Below, piece by piece: positions 45,551 through 57,610 of a DNA stretch of 64,000 nucleotides; position 1 is the stretch's first letter; each line of letters begins with the position of its first letter. Source of the stretch: Cryptomeria japonica (taxonomy: Eukaryota > Streptophyta > Pinopsida > Cupressales > Cupressaceae); assembly GCF_030272615.1 (NCBI RefSeq), contig NC_081413.1, positions 722,513,649-722,577,648 on the forward strand, written 5' to 3'. Below the pieces are notes generated by a model. It was not told the origin of the DNA, did not search any database, and saw only the letters and a list, made by a program, of their open reading frames with translations. Position numbers and translations under genes: made by a program.

Positions 45551-46985
45551 CAGATGCATGCAATGCAAGGTTGCAAGATAGGCTAACTTTCATTTTGTTC
45601 GTCATGGGAAAAAAATATCACCACAAGAACATCCAAGTGGGAAGATTTATGGTAAGTGTGCTCTTGTTGTTCCTCCCAACTCACCGGAATTTCTAGAGCC
45701 ATACCCTATCGACACCATCCCTCAAGTGCCCTAAGTCCAAAAAATTGTCAAACTTTGACGAACTATTTCTCGGAATCCAAGATGCATACAAATGATATTT
45801 GTGAAGCTATAGGTTCATTTCAGGCCCATCTACAATGACCTATCTCATATTTTCAAGACTCAAAGCCATTTTCATAGGGTAGCATTTTTTCGATTAGTGC
45901 GAAAACCGCAGATGCATGCAATGCAAGGTTGCAAAAATGGCTAACTTTCATTTCGTTCATCATGGGCATGAACTACCACCATGAGAATGTCTAGGTGGGT
46001 GGTTTTATGGTAAGCATGATCCTGTTGTGCCTCTCAACTTGTCAGAATGTCCATAGCCATAGCCTACCGATGCCATCCCTCAAGTGCCCTAAGTCCAAAA
46101 ACTTCTCAAACTTTGACAAGATATTTATCAGAATCTAGGATGCATAAGAATGGTTTGTATGAAGCTATAAGTTCATTTTAGGCCCATCTATAATGACCTA
46201 TCTTAGATTTTGAAGACTCAGAGCCATTTTCATAGGGTAGCATTTTTTCAATTGGTGGGAAAATCGTTAGATGCATGCAATGCAAGGTTGCAAGATAGGC
46301 TAACTTTCATTCCGTTTGTTGTGGGCATGAACTACCACCATGAGAATGTCTGGGTGGCTAGGCTTATGGTAGGTATGCTCTTGTTGTGCCTTCCAACTTG
46401 CCAAAATGTCTAGTAACATACCCTACTAGCGTCATCCCTCAAGTGCCCTAAGTCAAAAAAAATTTCAAGCTTTGACGGATTGTTTCTCTTAATCCATGAT
46501 GCATATGAATGACCTGGTTGAATATATAGGTTCATGTTAGACCCATCTACAATGACCTATCTCAGATTTTGAAGACTCACCAGCCATTTTCATAGGGTAG
46601 CATTTTTTCGGTTGGTGTGAAAATTGTCAGATGCATGCAATGCAAGGTTGTAAGATAGGATAACTTTCATTTCATTCATCATGGGCATGAACTACCACCA
46701 CGAGAGAATCTGTATGGATAGGTTTATAGTAGGCATGCTCATGTTGTACCTCCCAACTCACTGAAACGTTCAGAGCCATACCCTATCGATGCCATCCCTC
46801 AAGTGCCCTAAGTCCAAAAAATTGTCAAACTTTGACGGACTGTTTCTCAAAATCCAGGACACATACGAATAATTTGTTTGAAGCTATAAGTTCATCTCAG
46901 GCCCATCTACAATCACCTATCTCAGGTTTTGAAGACTCTGAGCCATTTTCATAGGGTAGCATTTTTTCAGTTGGTATGAAAACAA
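45551..46985. repeat. Tandem repeat, four copies of ~359 bp
   Basis: Copies start with AGATGCATGCAATGCAAGGT at about 45551, 45909, 46268 and 46628 (periods 358, 359, 360). Each copy contains CCATCCCTCAAGTGCCCTAA and CATTTTCATAGGGTAGCATT. No open frame is conserved across copies. Unit length is close to two nucleosome repeats, typical of plant satellites, but only four copies are present. Confidence 0.93.
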
Positions 46986-47086
46986 AATTGGGTCATGTAC
47001 TCATGAATAGTCACACAAAATTTCAGGTATAATCATAAATACAAAATGCATCACAAAATTCCATTTATGCATTTATAATCAAACAA

Positions 47087-47345
47087 TACAAAAATTACAT
47101 ATACAAAAATTTTCCTCTAAATATTAATAGATCAACTAATGGCTATTTTAATGTACAAAAAAATCATTTACAAATCAACTCATGGTCATTTCTATATAAT
47201 TTGGCATTTGAATATGCACAATTTAGCTTATGGTCATTTAAATAAATAAGAATTAGCATCTAAATACACACAAATCAGGTCATGGCCATTTAAATATATA
47301 AAATTTTGCCTCTAAATATGCACAAATTAGGTCATGGGAATTTAT
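47087..47345. repeat. Degenerate tandem repeat, ~43-52 bp unit
   Basis: The phrase (C/T)ATGG(T/C)CATTTAAATA recurs at about 47139, 47182, 47230, 47282 and 47334, separated by AT-rich filler containing (A)AATATGCACAAAT. Units are strongly diverged. Confidence 0.65.
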
Positions 47346-47471
47346 ATATACAAAAAACAAATATAGAGCAATTCACCAACGATTTATACAAAATTTTCAA
47401 AATCATTCTACCTTGAACCATAGAATCATTGTAGTGCTCCAAATCATTGAAAACTTGTAGATGACCTCAAA

Positions 47472-47799
47472 TCAATCAAGTGAGCCTATTGGATCAGCCC
47501 TAACCCTTATTGTGTCAAGTATTTCCTTGCGGTCAGATTCACAAACTTTCCATAAATTCTTGTTATGAGGTCTACCTTGATACTTAGTTAATTGAATATT
47601 TGTTGCAGCAACAAGGTTGGAGAAATGAAGAATATGCATTTGTGTTTTGAAGTCCTCGAACAACCAAAAATTATAATTCTTGATAGGGTATCTTCTAAGC
47701 CATGTCCCTATCATGACAACAGACCCTATTGGGTACACAATACCCTCTTCGTCAATGATTGTGGTTGTAAATTTTCTTTTAGGCTCAATACGACACAAA
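47472..47799 (-). pseudogene. Transposase-like gene, C-terminal block
   Basis: Continuation on the far side of the copia-like element: LCRIEPKRKFTTTIIDEEGI, YPIGSVVMIGTWLRRYPIKN, LHFSNLVAATNIQLTKYQGR, ESDRKEILDTI, stop at 47472. The join at the target duplication reads NELLLCRIEPKRKF. Confidence 0.65.
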
Positions 47800-49178
47800 T
47801 GTTGGCAATTGACACTCATTTGGATTCATGGTGTTGTCATTGATGGAAAAACACATCATTGTGGATCTGGTAATCAAGGTGTGGTATCTGGAATTCAGGT
47901 AACCGACATATGGAAAGGAAACTGACAAGCGAAGTAAACCAGCAAACTTGGAACCAGTATTTGGAGGCTGACATAGGAGATTGATCCGGCAAAGGTTAAA
48001 GCAACAACGGTCATGAAGATTTAAGTTTATATTTTATTTTGGGTTGACATGTATTTATCTTTTTTAATATGATTGTAAGCCAACCTAAGGCATTCATGTA
48101 TGTAAGGGTGTATAAGTCAATCTATTAGGTCATTTTGATAGATAGGTAATATGCAATTTTTGGTAATGTAATGAGAGAGATCTTGATCGATAGTATGCAA
48201 ATGCTATGATCTGTAATCGGTCTTGATTGTTTGTATAAAGGGTTGGGAAGAAAATTGGCATACTGATAAGGAAGGGTTCAGTATTCACCAGTATAGTTTA
48301 TGCTTAAACTGGAACTCATTCAGCATATCAGATGCACACTCAGAGTTCAAATTTTTTATTGTAATTCAATATTTTGTATCTGTAATCAATGAGGCTACTT
48401 TGTGATGAGGAATGTGCTCTAGGAAGTGTGTCTTCCTACATGTGTAGGCCCCTTTCATGTAATATTTATTCATCTGGCCAGTGGATAGATATTGTGGGTC
48501 ACAAATCCCACTGTGGTTTTTCCTCATTGAGGTTTTCCACATATAAACCTATGTGTTATGGCGTTCATCTTTGTGGTTGCATTATTTTTACTTGTTGTTA
48601 TTTGCTCTTATGTATACCGATTACTAAGTTGTTTTTCTAAGAAGCTTAAAATTAATCATACCGAGATAACACTCATTCACCCTGTTGAAATGTGGCGACT
48701 GATCAGCAAAGTACTGTACACTCAGCACGTATCCTCGTCGGGGTCCGGGGCCGGGCCGGGCCCCGGGCAGGGGTTCTGGGGCGGCAGCCCCCGAGAAAGC
48801 GGGGGTTCGGGGGCGGCAGCCCCCGAGAAAAAAAATTTTTGCCGTTTTTTGTTGATGAAAACCGACATTGTAATAAAACCCTAAAAAGCCGACTTTGTTT
48901 GTTGCCCTAAAAACGTATGTTATAAGTGGCTGGGATGCTTAAGGCATTGTAAGGTTGATGTACTATTTTTGCTGGATAATAAGAAAGATTGGACGGCTGT
49001 GTATGGTGGACGTAACCCATTCTGGGTGAACCACGTTAAATCTCTGTGTTATCTGTGTCCTGTTTTATTTCTTTATCTTTTGTATTTAAATTTGCATATA
49101 ATTTGTTAGTTCATATTTGCTTCGGATCTGCTTGAAACCCTAACACACCCCCCCTCTCAGTGTTCTTGGATTGTAACA
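47800..49178 (+). repeat. 5' LTR of the copia-like element (interrupted)
   Basis: Starts TGTTGGCAATTGACACTC, ends GGATTGTAACA. Collinear with 54164-55089 from about 47860 (CATTGTGGATC, GGTAATCAAGGTGTGGTATC) except for the 463-bp insertion at 48683-49145. Confidence 0.85.
48683..49145 (+). mobile_element. 463-bp solo LTR nested in the 5' LTR
   Basis: TGTTGAAATG to CCCTAACA, flanked by CACCC at 48678-48682 and 49146-49150. The other LTR of the host element lacks it (ATTCACCCCC continues directly into TTCTCAATG), so the empty site is visible. It contains a GC-rich block with two 27-bp copies of GGTTC.GGGGCGGCAGCCCC (48772-48798 and 48804-48830). Confidence 0.88.
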
Positions 49179-49180
49179 AT

Positions 49181-49193
49181 TGGTATCAGAGCC
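49181..49193 (+). other. Primer binding site, tRNA-iMet type
   Basis: TGGTATCAGAGCC lies 2 nt after the 5' LTR and matches the 3' end of initiator methionine tRNA. Confidence 0.9.
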
Positions 49194-49211
49194 TAGTGCC
49201 TTGAAATAAGT

Positions 49212-50360
49212 CTAACAGTCTGAGGAAAGAGCTTGAAGTATCACTTGAAGACTTTTATGCTGAAAGATTGAAGAACATGAAGATGTAAGATGAGATGAAT
49301 TCTGCAAAAGATGAGCTGAGATCTACAAAGGAATTTATCCTTACTCTGCAAGAGAAGTTATCATCTGCACAAGCCAAAAGGAAAGAGCTCTGTGATCAAT
49401 TACAAAATCAGGATGATGAAGAGAAGAATTCTCTAAAGGAACTATGCCAGAAGTTGAGTCAGGAAAATGGTGTCATGAAGAATGAAATGCAAGCCCTAAC
49501 CATGAGGATATCCAAGGAGATTGAAGACCGAAAGAAGAATGAAGAAAGTGTTGCCAAATCTCTAAAAGACAGATCTGAAGAATGCATTAGGTTGGCACAT
49601 GAGAATGATATATTGAGAACTGAATTAGTACAATCGCAAAATGATGAGCAAGAGTTGGAAAGAATGATGCCAACCCTAAGAAGTGATCTAGATACTACAA
49701 ATGAGTACAAAGACAAGTTCAAGGTCAGTTCTACAAAGCTTGATGAATTATTGAGGAATCAAAGGTACAATGGAGACACTAGAGGTCTTGGATTTGAGCA
49801 TGGAGAAATCTCTGGTACTGCAAATCAGGATGATGCATCCAGTCAGAAGAACAATCAAAAGAATCCACCAGTCAACCGGAATAAGAGGTCATCGATAAGA
49901 TAACCCAATACACATAAATTTAATGGTAGATGCTTTGTTTGCAATAAGTTTGGTCATATGGCGAGTCAATATAGAAATAGAGTCAATTAGAACAACAATT
50001 CATTTATCGGTCAGTGTTTCAATTGCAAGAAGTATGGTCATAAGACAACATATTATAGAATGAATGTAAAATGTCATGCATGTGGAAAGTTTAGACATAT
50101 GGCTAATCAATGCAAGTCAAGGAATGATCAAGGTTACAATTAGGCAATTCAAAAGAATAATGTCATTTTCTATGCATGCAACAAGATAGGGCACATTGCT
50201 AAATTCTACAGAAGCAAGAATGTATCAGCAAGAAATGATAGATCAAATGACAAAGGGAAGCAGAAGGTTGATGAAATCTGGCAAGCTCATGCAAAGAAGT
50301 GGGTTATGAAATCTGAAGAACAACTGGTAGAAGCAAATACCTCGGTTACTCAACCAACAT
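49212..50360 (+). pseudogene. Gag-like protein with multiple CCHC zinc knuckles
   Basis: A highly charged coiled-coil region (49295-49903: MNSAKDELRSTKEFILTLQE, LCQKLSQENGVMKNEMQALT) is followed by four zinc-knuckle-like motifs between 49928 and 50215: CFVCNKFGHMASQY, CFNCKKYGHKTTYY, CHACGKFRHMANQC and a fourth with CNKIGHIAKFY. Two have Tyr for the last Cys. Stops between motifs make it a pseudogene. It probably represents the capsid/nucleocapsid of the element. Confidence 0.7.
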
Positions 50361-50794
50361 AGTAGAATTTTCCTGCACCGGTAGGAAATTCATCCGGTAA
50401 CTAAGGCAGATGCTTAGGGGGAGGCAAATTAATGACAGAACTTGCATTACCCCCTTGTAGTGTTCTGAAAGCCTATTTTAGACATTGGAGAAGTCAATTT
50501 GAAGGTTAACCGATGAATATTTGTTGGATCTTGGATCCGGTTTGGTTTACCGGTAAGCATTTATGTCAATAATGAATTAGGGTTTTGCAAGATAAAAAGG
50601 ATAAATTATGTCATTTTTTATCACCAAGCATTTAGAGCGAAGCAGAGTGATTTCAAGCAACCAAAGAGAATTCAGGGAAATCTTAAGAGACTTCAAATAT
50701 TTTCAGTGCATTCAAAAGGATTTTTCAAGGGTTTCCAACCGGTGAAGGTTTTAAGGTATTTCTCGATTTTGAAGCTATCTTTTTCGAATTTGCA

Positions 50795-53700
50795 ATGGCT
50801 TATGGATCTGCTCCCGCCCTGGCAGATGTTGCAATACCTACTATTGTTGATATCAAGGATAGTCCACACCCAGTATTCAAGAAATTCCCTCAGATTGCGA
50901 AGGTAGATGATTCAGTCGGTGCTTTTTCTAGGGGCCCTGGCGGTGTCCTTTATGTTAAAGATGTTAGAGCATATATTCACTATATTTTGGAGGAATTAGG
51001 CACAACTGAAATCAAAACCATGTATTTGTCAACATTGTTGGAAAAAAATAGAGTAATCAAGCCAGAATTCAATCATTTGATGGATCAAGGGTTTACGAAT
51101 ATTTTTTAGATGCTAGATTTCGATGATGAAATCATCTAGTATGAATTGAGCCAAATTCATGGTGATTTTATGTTGCTGGACCGGCCTCATAAGATCACTA
51201 AGGATGTCATCTGGGCAATTACTGGTTTTCCCCAGGTTAGTCAAAATTCAGACAAGAAGAAAATCTCTAACAATGAAATCAACAAGATAACCAGTACAAC
51301 ATTTGACAACCAGTTTATGAGGATTAGCACTATCAGAGATCTGGACGTGAAATTTGCCAGCATGATTATTGGTTGCAAGGTAACTCAATCAAATTAGTTA
51401 AACTTTGTTTCTAGTTCCTGCATATATTATGCATATCAGATGATAAAGGAGAATGAAAATATGATCTTTGCTAATGGATGTGTGATGAGTTGATTCTAAA
51501 TCTTCAAAAAATTAAGGGTGAAAAGAAGGGTGTGTTCTGGTATGGAAATATTTTTGTTTGTTTAATGCTATTATTTCTCAATGAGACCCCAAGATCCAGG
51601 AAAAGGCAATGAGCATTTGACATCCTGGTAGGAAAACAAATTAAGGAAGCTATAAGTAACCTAGGACAGAGCAGAGAATGCACCATATGGGGTTACTTTA
51701 AAGCATTTTCGAAGGCCATGAAACAAAGAGAAAGGGTGCCAAAACACATAGTTGATAAGTATTCAACTGAGATATGCTTTATGGTAAAGAAGGATGAGAC
51801 CCTTATGGAAGCAGTTAAACCTAGGAAGGTATGGGTAACAGAGTTGGGGTATGCAGTGGATGCCCATATCCTTGAAATGTATGCCCAGATGTTGTTGAAT
51901 GCAGAAATTGATGAGTCAGAAAAGGCTTTTGGGATAGCAAAAGAGAAGGAACTTAAAGTTCAAATTGGATTTAATCAAAAGAAGAGGGAAGGATAGATAG
52001 TGAAGGTAGGAAAGGTTGTCAAGAAGATGTCTAATTAAATCAAGCAGATAATTGGACTAGCAGAATCATCTTCACCGACAACAATGTTGGTCCCTCCAGC
52101 AACTGACAAATGAGTAATGAAGAGAAAGAAACCAGAAACTTTCATTTCTTATGTTGAATCTAATACAAAATCTAAGAAAGAGGCTCCTAAAATCCCAAAT
52201 ATATATCTAAGAGTATCCCTAAAGAATTCTGAGGAAGGGAGGCAGCAGAAGACCAAGGAAACCCCTTCGACAGCCAAAAAGTAACCTATAAATGAGAGAA
52301 GACCCATAGAGAAGAAGAGACCAGTAAAGCATACACCTTCGTCATCTAAGAAGGAGAATAAATTTGAACTAGATAAGGCTCTTGAGTCCAATAACAGTAT
52401 AAAAGTTGTTACTCCTTTATCTGTAGAAGAATTGGTAGACCAAATCACTAAGGATGGAATTTTGAGTAATATACAACACTATTATGTACATATGGATGAT
52501 AAAGAGCAAAAAGAAATTGAGGAAGCAGTTTGGTTATACTTAGACATATATAAGAAGGCCTTAATAGAGAGAAAAGAAAATACCAACAGAGTTGTATACA
52601 AAATTAGATGCTAGAAGACTATCTGCACTTGAGGAATATAGGCAAATAAAGATTTAGGAATTGTTAATTGTTTGTGGTGCAATAACTGAAGAGAAGATGA
52701 AGAAGTGCCTTGAGTTTGCAAATAAAACAACTTTTTGAAGTAGGCACAAGCAAGTTAGTCTAATGGTTGGAAGGGTGAATGAAATTGTCAAAGAGACCCA
52801 CGAGGTATGGGTAAAATTATTTATTAATAATCCAAATTTATTTACATCATCAGAAGTTCCTGCTAAGTCTGACATTCTAGACAGTCCAGTTGATGCTAAG
52901 TATTAGGTGAAGCCATACTAGTTTTGGATAAGAAAATAACTGCGGATATTCCTTTGGCAGTCACAAATATATAGGATGTAAATATTAAGGACAATGATCC
53001 TCTGACATTGAATATGGATATGAAAGAGGTAGAGGCAGTGCATACTACTGCACCAATTGGCAAAGCCACCGGTGCTAGTCAGGAGGCAGAGCATATAGAA
53101 GATATAGGTAAGTTACATGAACAAATAGACACCAAAAAAATTGATGATCCATCAAACACTAATAAGGGAGAAGAGAAAGTAGAGAAAGAGAAGGTAAAGG
53201 AAGAAAAAGGAAGGAAGCTAGATGTTGCCAGCCCCTCATTGTTGACACTTGACACCTCCAGTCAAGTGGATTATGGAAATAAAAGCATTGAGCAATTGAG
53301 CAGCTCTGAGTTGATGTTTGTTGCAACTCATAAACTGATAAAAGAAGGTACATAGGAAAAGCAAGTCATAGAGCAAGCAATCCTCATGCTACAACACCTT
53401 GCTCCAGAATACCAAGTAAGCCCGGTAACCAATCCTACCGACAAGCTCAAAGGTTTGACTGAGCATATTGCAAAAGAATTTACCACTCTTGAACAAATCT
53501 CAAACCAGTAGCTAGTGGTGAGGTATAATGTTGCAAGGAAAACAACTTGTGACAATACGATAGCAACATATAAGATCAAGTTGACTGAAGGTCTTAAGCG
53601 GATTGATGAGGCTCTTAAACAGTGTACTCACTTATACCGGTCTTGCACAATTTTTTCCAAACTTACTACAGACCTAGAGAATAAGATCAAGGTGGCTAAG

Positions 53701-54062
53701 GAGAAATTGGAGCAAATTGTAAATAATTTTGATGGAACTCAATCCTTGACTAATATAATTGATGGTCAAATTTTGATTATAGGGGGAGAGATATCAACAT
53801 TAGAAAAGGATAAGGACAAGCTCATCCAGAGAGCCAGAGAGCTAAGAGGTCTAGTCAATCTGTGACTTGAAACATTATTACTTCATAAGAGGGAGTGTAT
53901 GAATAAGATGAGTCAACCCATTCCAAAATCATTATCAGATCAAGAAGTGCATGCCTACATTCTAAATGAATGTGTAATTGTTTTGGGCAGACTAACAACC
54001 GGTTGGGATACATACTTAGTATTTTTGAAGTATGCTTATCCAGATGTATTCAAGAATATTTA
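50795..54062 (+). pseudogene. Second long ORF of the copia-like element, unknown function
   Basis: A decayed frame of about 1 kb of codons. It begins MAYGSAPALADVAIPTIVDI (50795), contains VIWAITGFPQVSQNSDKKK, then a second block 51718-51996 (VWVTELGYAVDAHILEMYAQ), a Lys/Glu-rich region (52100-53355) and a coiled-coil C-terminus (53515-53865: LENKIKVAKEKLEQIVNNF). It resembles uncharacterised plant transposon-associated proteins more than any pol domain. No RT, integrase or protease motif appears in any frame that I could read. Confidence 0.5.
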
Positions 54063-54163
54063 GATCTCATAATCTTAGTTTTGATTCCATTATTTTGTAC
54101 AAAATTCCATTCTTGTGTTATTGTTTGCCCTGGCCTTTGGCATTGATGTCAAAGGGGGAGAGG

Positions 54164-55089
54164 TTGGATGTGAAAAATGTTAATCCAATGGGAAGTGGAG
54201 TTGAATTCAATTCAGAAGGAGTTGACATAAGAATCATTGTGGATCCGGTAATCAAGGTGTGGTATCCGACATTTAGGTAACCGACATATGGAAAGGAAAC
54301 CGATAGGCAAAGTAAACCAGAAAACTTGGAACCGGTATTTGGAGGTTGAAATAGGAGATTGATCTAGCAAAGGTTAAAGCGGCAACGGTCATGAAGATCT
54401 AAGTTTTTTTCTTTTTTGGGCCGACATGTATTTATCTTTTGTAATATGATTGTAAGCTGACATAAGGCATTCATGTATGTAAGGGTATATAAGTCAATCT
54501 ATTAGGCCATTTTGATAGATAGGTAATATGCACTTGCGTGGTAATGTAATGAGCAAGATCTTGATCGAGAGTATGCAAATGTTATGATTTGTAATCTGTA
54601 TTGATTGTTTGTATAAAGGGTTGGGAAGAGAATTGATATACTGGTAAGCAAGGGTTCAATATTCAACACTACAGTTTGTGCTTAAACCGAAACTCATCCA
54701 GCATATCAGATTCACACTCAGAGTTTAGTTTTTTTATTGTAATTCAGTATTTTGTATTTGTAGTCAGTGAGGTTTTTTTGTGATGAGTAATGTGCTCTAG
54801 GTAGTGTGCCTTCTTGCATATGCAGGTCCCTTTAATGTAATATTTATTCATCTGGCCAGTGGATAGATATTGTGGGTCACAAATCCCACCGTGGTTTTTC
54901 CTCTTTGAGGTTTTCCACGTATAAATCTCTATGTTATGGTGTTCATCTTTGTGGTTGCATTATTATTACTTGTTGTTATTTTCTCTTATGTGTACCAGTT
55001 ACTAAGTTGTTTTGCTAAGAAGGTTAAAATTAATCATACTGGGAGCACTGATTCACCCCCCCCCTTCTCAATGTTCTTGGATTCCAACA
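54164..55089 (+). repeat. 3' LTR of the copia-like element
   Basis: Starts at about TGGATGTGAAAAATG just after the polypurine tract and ends GGATTCCAACA. The first ~65 bp are strongly diverged from the 5' LTR; the rest is collinear. Confidence 0.8.
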
Positions 55090-55094
55090 ACAAA

Positions 55095-56288
55095 AGTAAT
55101 TCATTCCTTATTCATTGTTCTCCTATACAACATCTGTGTACACATGGCGTACATTTTATAGAATGATAATTAATACCAAAAATAATGTGAGATCTAACAA
55201 AATGAGCCAAAAAAATTTCTGCAAAAAAATTAACCAAAAAAATCACTTGGTTCCACTAGGTCTAATACATGGTCGAAATCCACTGATACTTCCATCTAGT
55301 TTAATTGTAGTCGTTTGAGAACTTGATATGTATCAATGGGAACCAACAGTCTACAAGATCATTTGTCAACCCACTCTTATGATTCACATTCTTCCTACAA
55401 AAAATTCATACATGAAGAGCAAAAACATGCAATTTGTCTACTATAAATTACTAGTGAACCTGCATTTGAACTTCTAAATGAGTGCATGTCACTTGATCCT
55501 ACAACTATACAACAATATTGATATTTTTCAATGTTATATTTATTGATCAACCAAAAATATCTATGAGCCATAGACATACCTGCATTACCTAGTCCCATTG
55601 TAGAGTTACACCATCGCACAATTGTTGTTGCATCTTTCAACACAACACCACCTTCGTACTTCAATTATTCTCTAGCTAGGGATATTTTTACGCACTCTCC
55701 TGCACCATCATTCTCTCCCTTTCCATGTCTATCCTTAGTGAAATTCTAAAAATGTTGTACACTACTTGTCACATGCATCCTAGTCAACCACTAGAACATC
55801 CTTGCATTCTTGAACTGTGAGGTGCAATTATCTTACCATATTATGTGTTGGTTATATTTTATGTTTATTTCCCTTAAATTATCATAGAAAAATTTAAACC
55901 ACACTTGCCTAAAATATGACGAAAGAGTACGATCATCACTTATGTAGAAGTGATACTCTCTTTAAACCTTTCTATTCTCCTATGTGTTATCATCAGCATG
56001 CATGAATGCTATGTGTACAAAAATAGTAACTTGTATAAAATGGTAATACATAGGTTGCACTTAATTTTGAGGTTGTAGTGTATAATTCTCATCAAAATCA
56101 ACGATAGAGACAATGATACCAAGAGGAAATGTGTCCTTACATAATTTGAATTGCTCATCTAACCACCGAGCTCTATGTGTATACATTATGTACTCATAAA
56201 ATAGTTTCTCTTGAAACATTTTTATAAATTTAGCTACATATATATCATTTTTCACTAACTCACATCTCTTCAATTTTTTTCCATATTT
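55095..56288 (-). pseudogene. Transposase-like gene, catalytic block
   Basis: Reads KYGKKLKRCELVKNDIYVAK, then RARWLDEQFKLCKDTFPLGI, IVSIVDFDENYTL, FYISDDRTLSSYFRQVWFKF, DNCTSQFKNARMF, KDRHGKGENDGAGECVK, LKYEGGVVLKDATTIVRWC and EECES. Candidate catalytic acids are Asp in VDFDENY, Asp in DNCTSQFK and Asp in ENDGAG. Stops occur at several points, and the frame is lost after about 55330. Confidence 0.7.
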
Positions 56289-56293
56289 AACCC

Positions 56294-57610
56294 TTTTGGC
56301 AACAAGAATGAAGGAAAACTGAGAGGGGAGGGGGGTGAATCAATTTTCACTAGATTATCAAAGTTAACCTTAAATGCAAATCTGATAAACTGCAGCAACA
56401 ACAAAGATAAGCAAATTGATAGCACAACACACATCACCAAAATTTTGACGTGGAGAACCCGGTAAAGAGAAAAAGCCACTGTGGAAACCTACCCACAATA
56501 AGATGATACATTGTAGTAGTATGCGAAAATATTACAAAGGGGAATTCAAATGCATTTAGGCACACTACCTAGAGCTCACTACTCAAAATATAATAACCTA
56601 GAAGGCTACAACCCTCAGGGAATTCTCACTAACTTACAATAAGATTCGAACTACAATCTAGAAGGAATGAATTGCAATAATAGCATCTGCTAATGCCTAA
56701 TGACAGTTCCGATTAAGCACATATGTTTGCTCTGCAACCCTCCAAAACTCTACTCAATCACACTACCGAAGGATGAATACCTTTATCCTCTTATACACCC
56801 CTCTCTAATAATGAAAACATAACATTAATACACAAATTACATGACTATATCACCTATATATACAACTCATCAACCTTGACTATAAGGTCGACCAAACCAT
56901 CAACTCACAATTACAAAATTACATCATACAATACAAAGATTGACCATCAGACTAATATAATGATATACATGATATAATATGGACCTAAATTAAATCTCCA
57001 AATACGCAACACCACCAGAAATCATGCCAAGATCAACCGCAACATGCTACACCACCAAGAAAACTGCATAACATGAAGAACATCACCAGATCATGAAAAT
57101 CACCTAAAATTTGCACAATGACCAATACAAATCATCAAAAAAAATAGGATATAATTAGGAAACACTAGTAAGCACGTTAGAATCATCAGTAACAGATGTA
57201 CCAACATCACTTATCAAATCTTCATTGATCAACATCTGATCCTCAAGAATACTCAAACAACAACAACTATCACGAAGAAAGGTAACCTGTGGAGCACCAA
57301 ATCATGAACCATCTGAAATGAAGATACACAAGAATATCCCAAACAATCTTCCAAAAAATCAGCTCAAGATATGATCACATTGGAATATACCAGGAGAAAT
57401 ACCTAACTCTACAAAGCACTGATTAGAAAAAACAAACTGCAAACCGGATCATATGATATGATCAATTAAGCTTCCCGGATCACTGAAACCAATACAAAAA
57501 TATGTAATGATACTAGGAATACTTCATATACCAAAATGTGATCCCAATAGATCAATCTGCAATCACCGAAGCAATAAATCACAGAAATATGATGACATCA
57601 ATGTCCAACA
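56294..57610 (-). mobile_element. Solo LTR inserted in the transposase-like gene
   Basis: On the minus strand it starts TGTTGGACATTGATGTC and ends TTGTTGCCAAAA (expected CCAACA, one substitution from the usual CA end). It is flanked by the duplication AACCC (plus strand 56289-56293 and 57611-57615). Near its 3' end it has the CACCCCCCTCCCC string also seen in the copia-like LTRs. Removing it restores the transposase frame. Confidence 0.88.

Larger units (their letters stand above)
47800..55089 (+). mobile_element. Copia-like, pol-less LTR element (7.3 kb)
   Basis: Flanked by ACAAA (47795-47799 and 55090-55094). LTRs are 47800-49178, including a nested solo LTR, and about 54164-55089. The tRNA-iMet primer site follows the 5' LTR, and the polypurine tract AAAGGGGGAGAG (54151-54162) precedes the 3' LTR. 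The internal region encodes a gag-like protein with several zinc knuckles and a second long decayed ORF, but no protease, integrase or RT could be found. It is a large non-autonomous element; the copia assignment rests on LTR ends and primer site and is tentative. Confidence 0.85.

Noticed and set aside
45551-46985. CRISPR-like or gene-cluster interpretation of the 359-bp array
   Set aside because: The whole unit repeats with no unique spacers, and this is eukaryotic DNA; it is a tandem satellite-like repeat.
49181-49193. tRNA gene at primer-binding sites (also 30515-30526 and 6816-6838)
   Set aside because: Only the 3'-terminal complement of a tRNA is present directly after an LTR; no cloverleaf can be drawn.
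55134-55234. A GT-AG intron in the transposase-like gene (donor at 55234, acceptor at 55134)
   Set aside because: Once the target duplication is counted only once, the phase on the far side does not match, so a frameshift or other decay is as likely as an intron.
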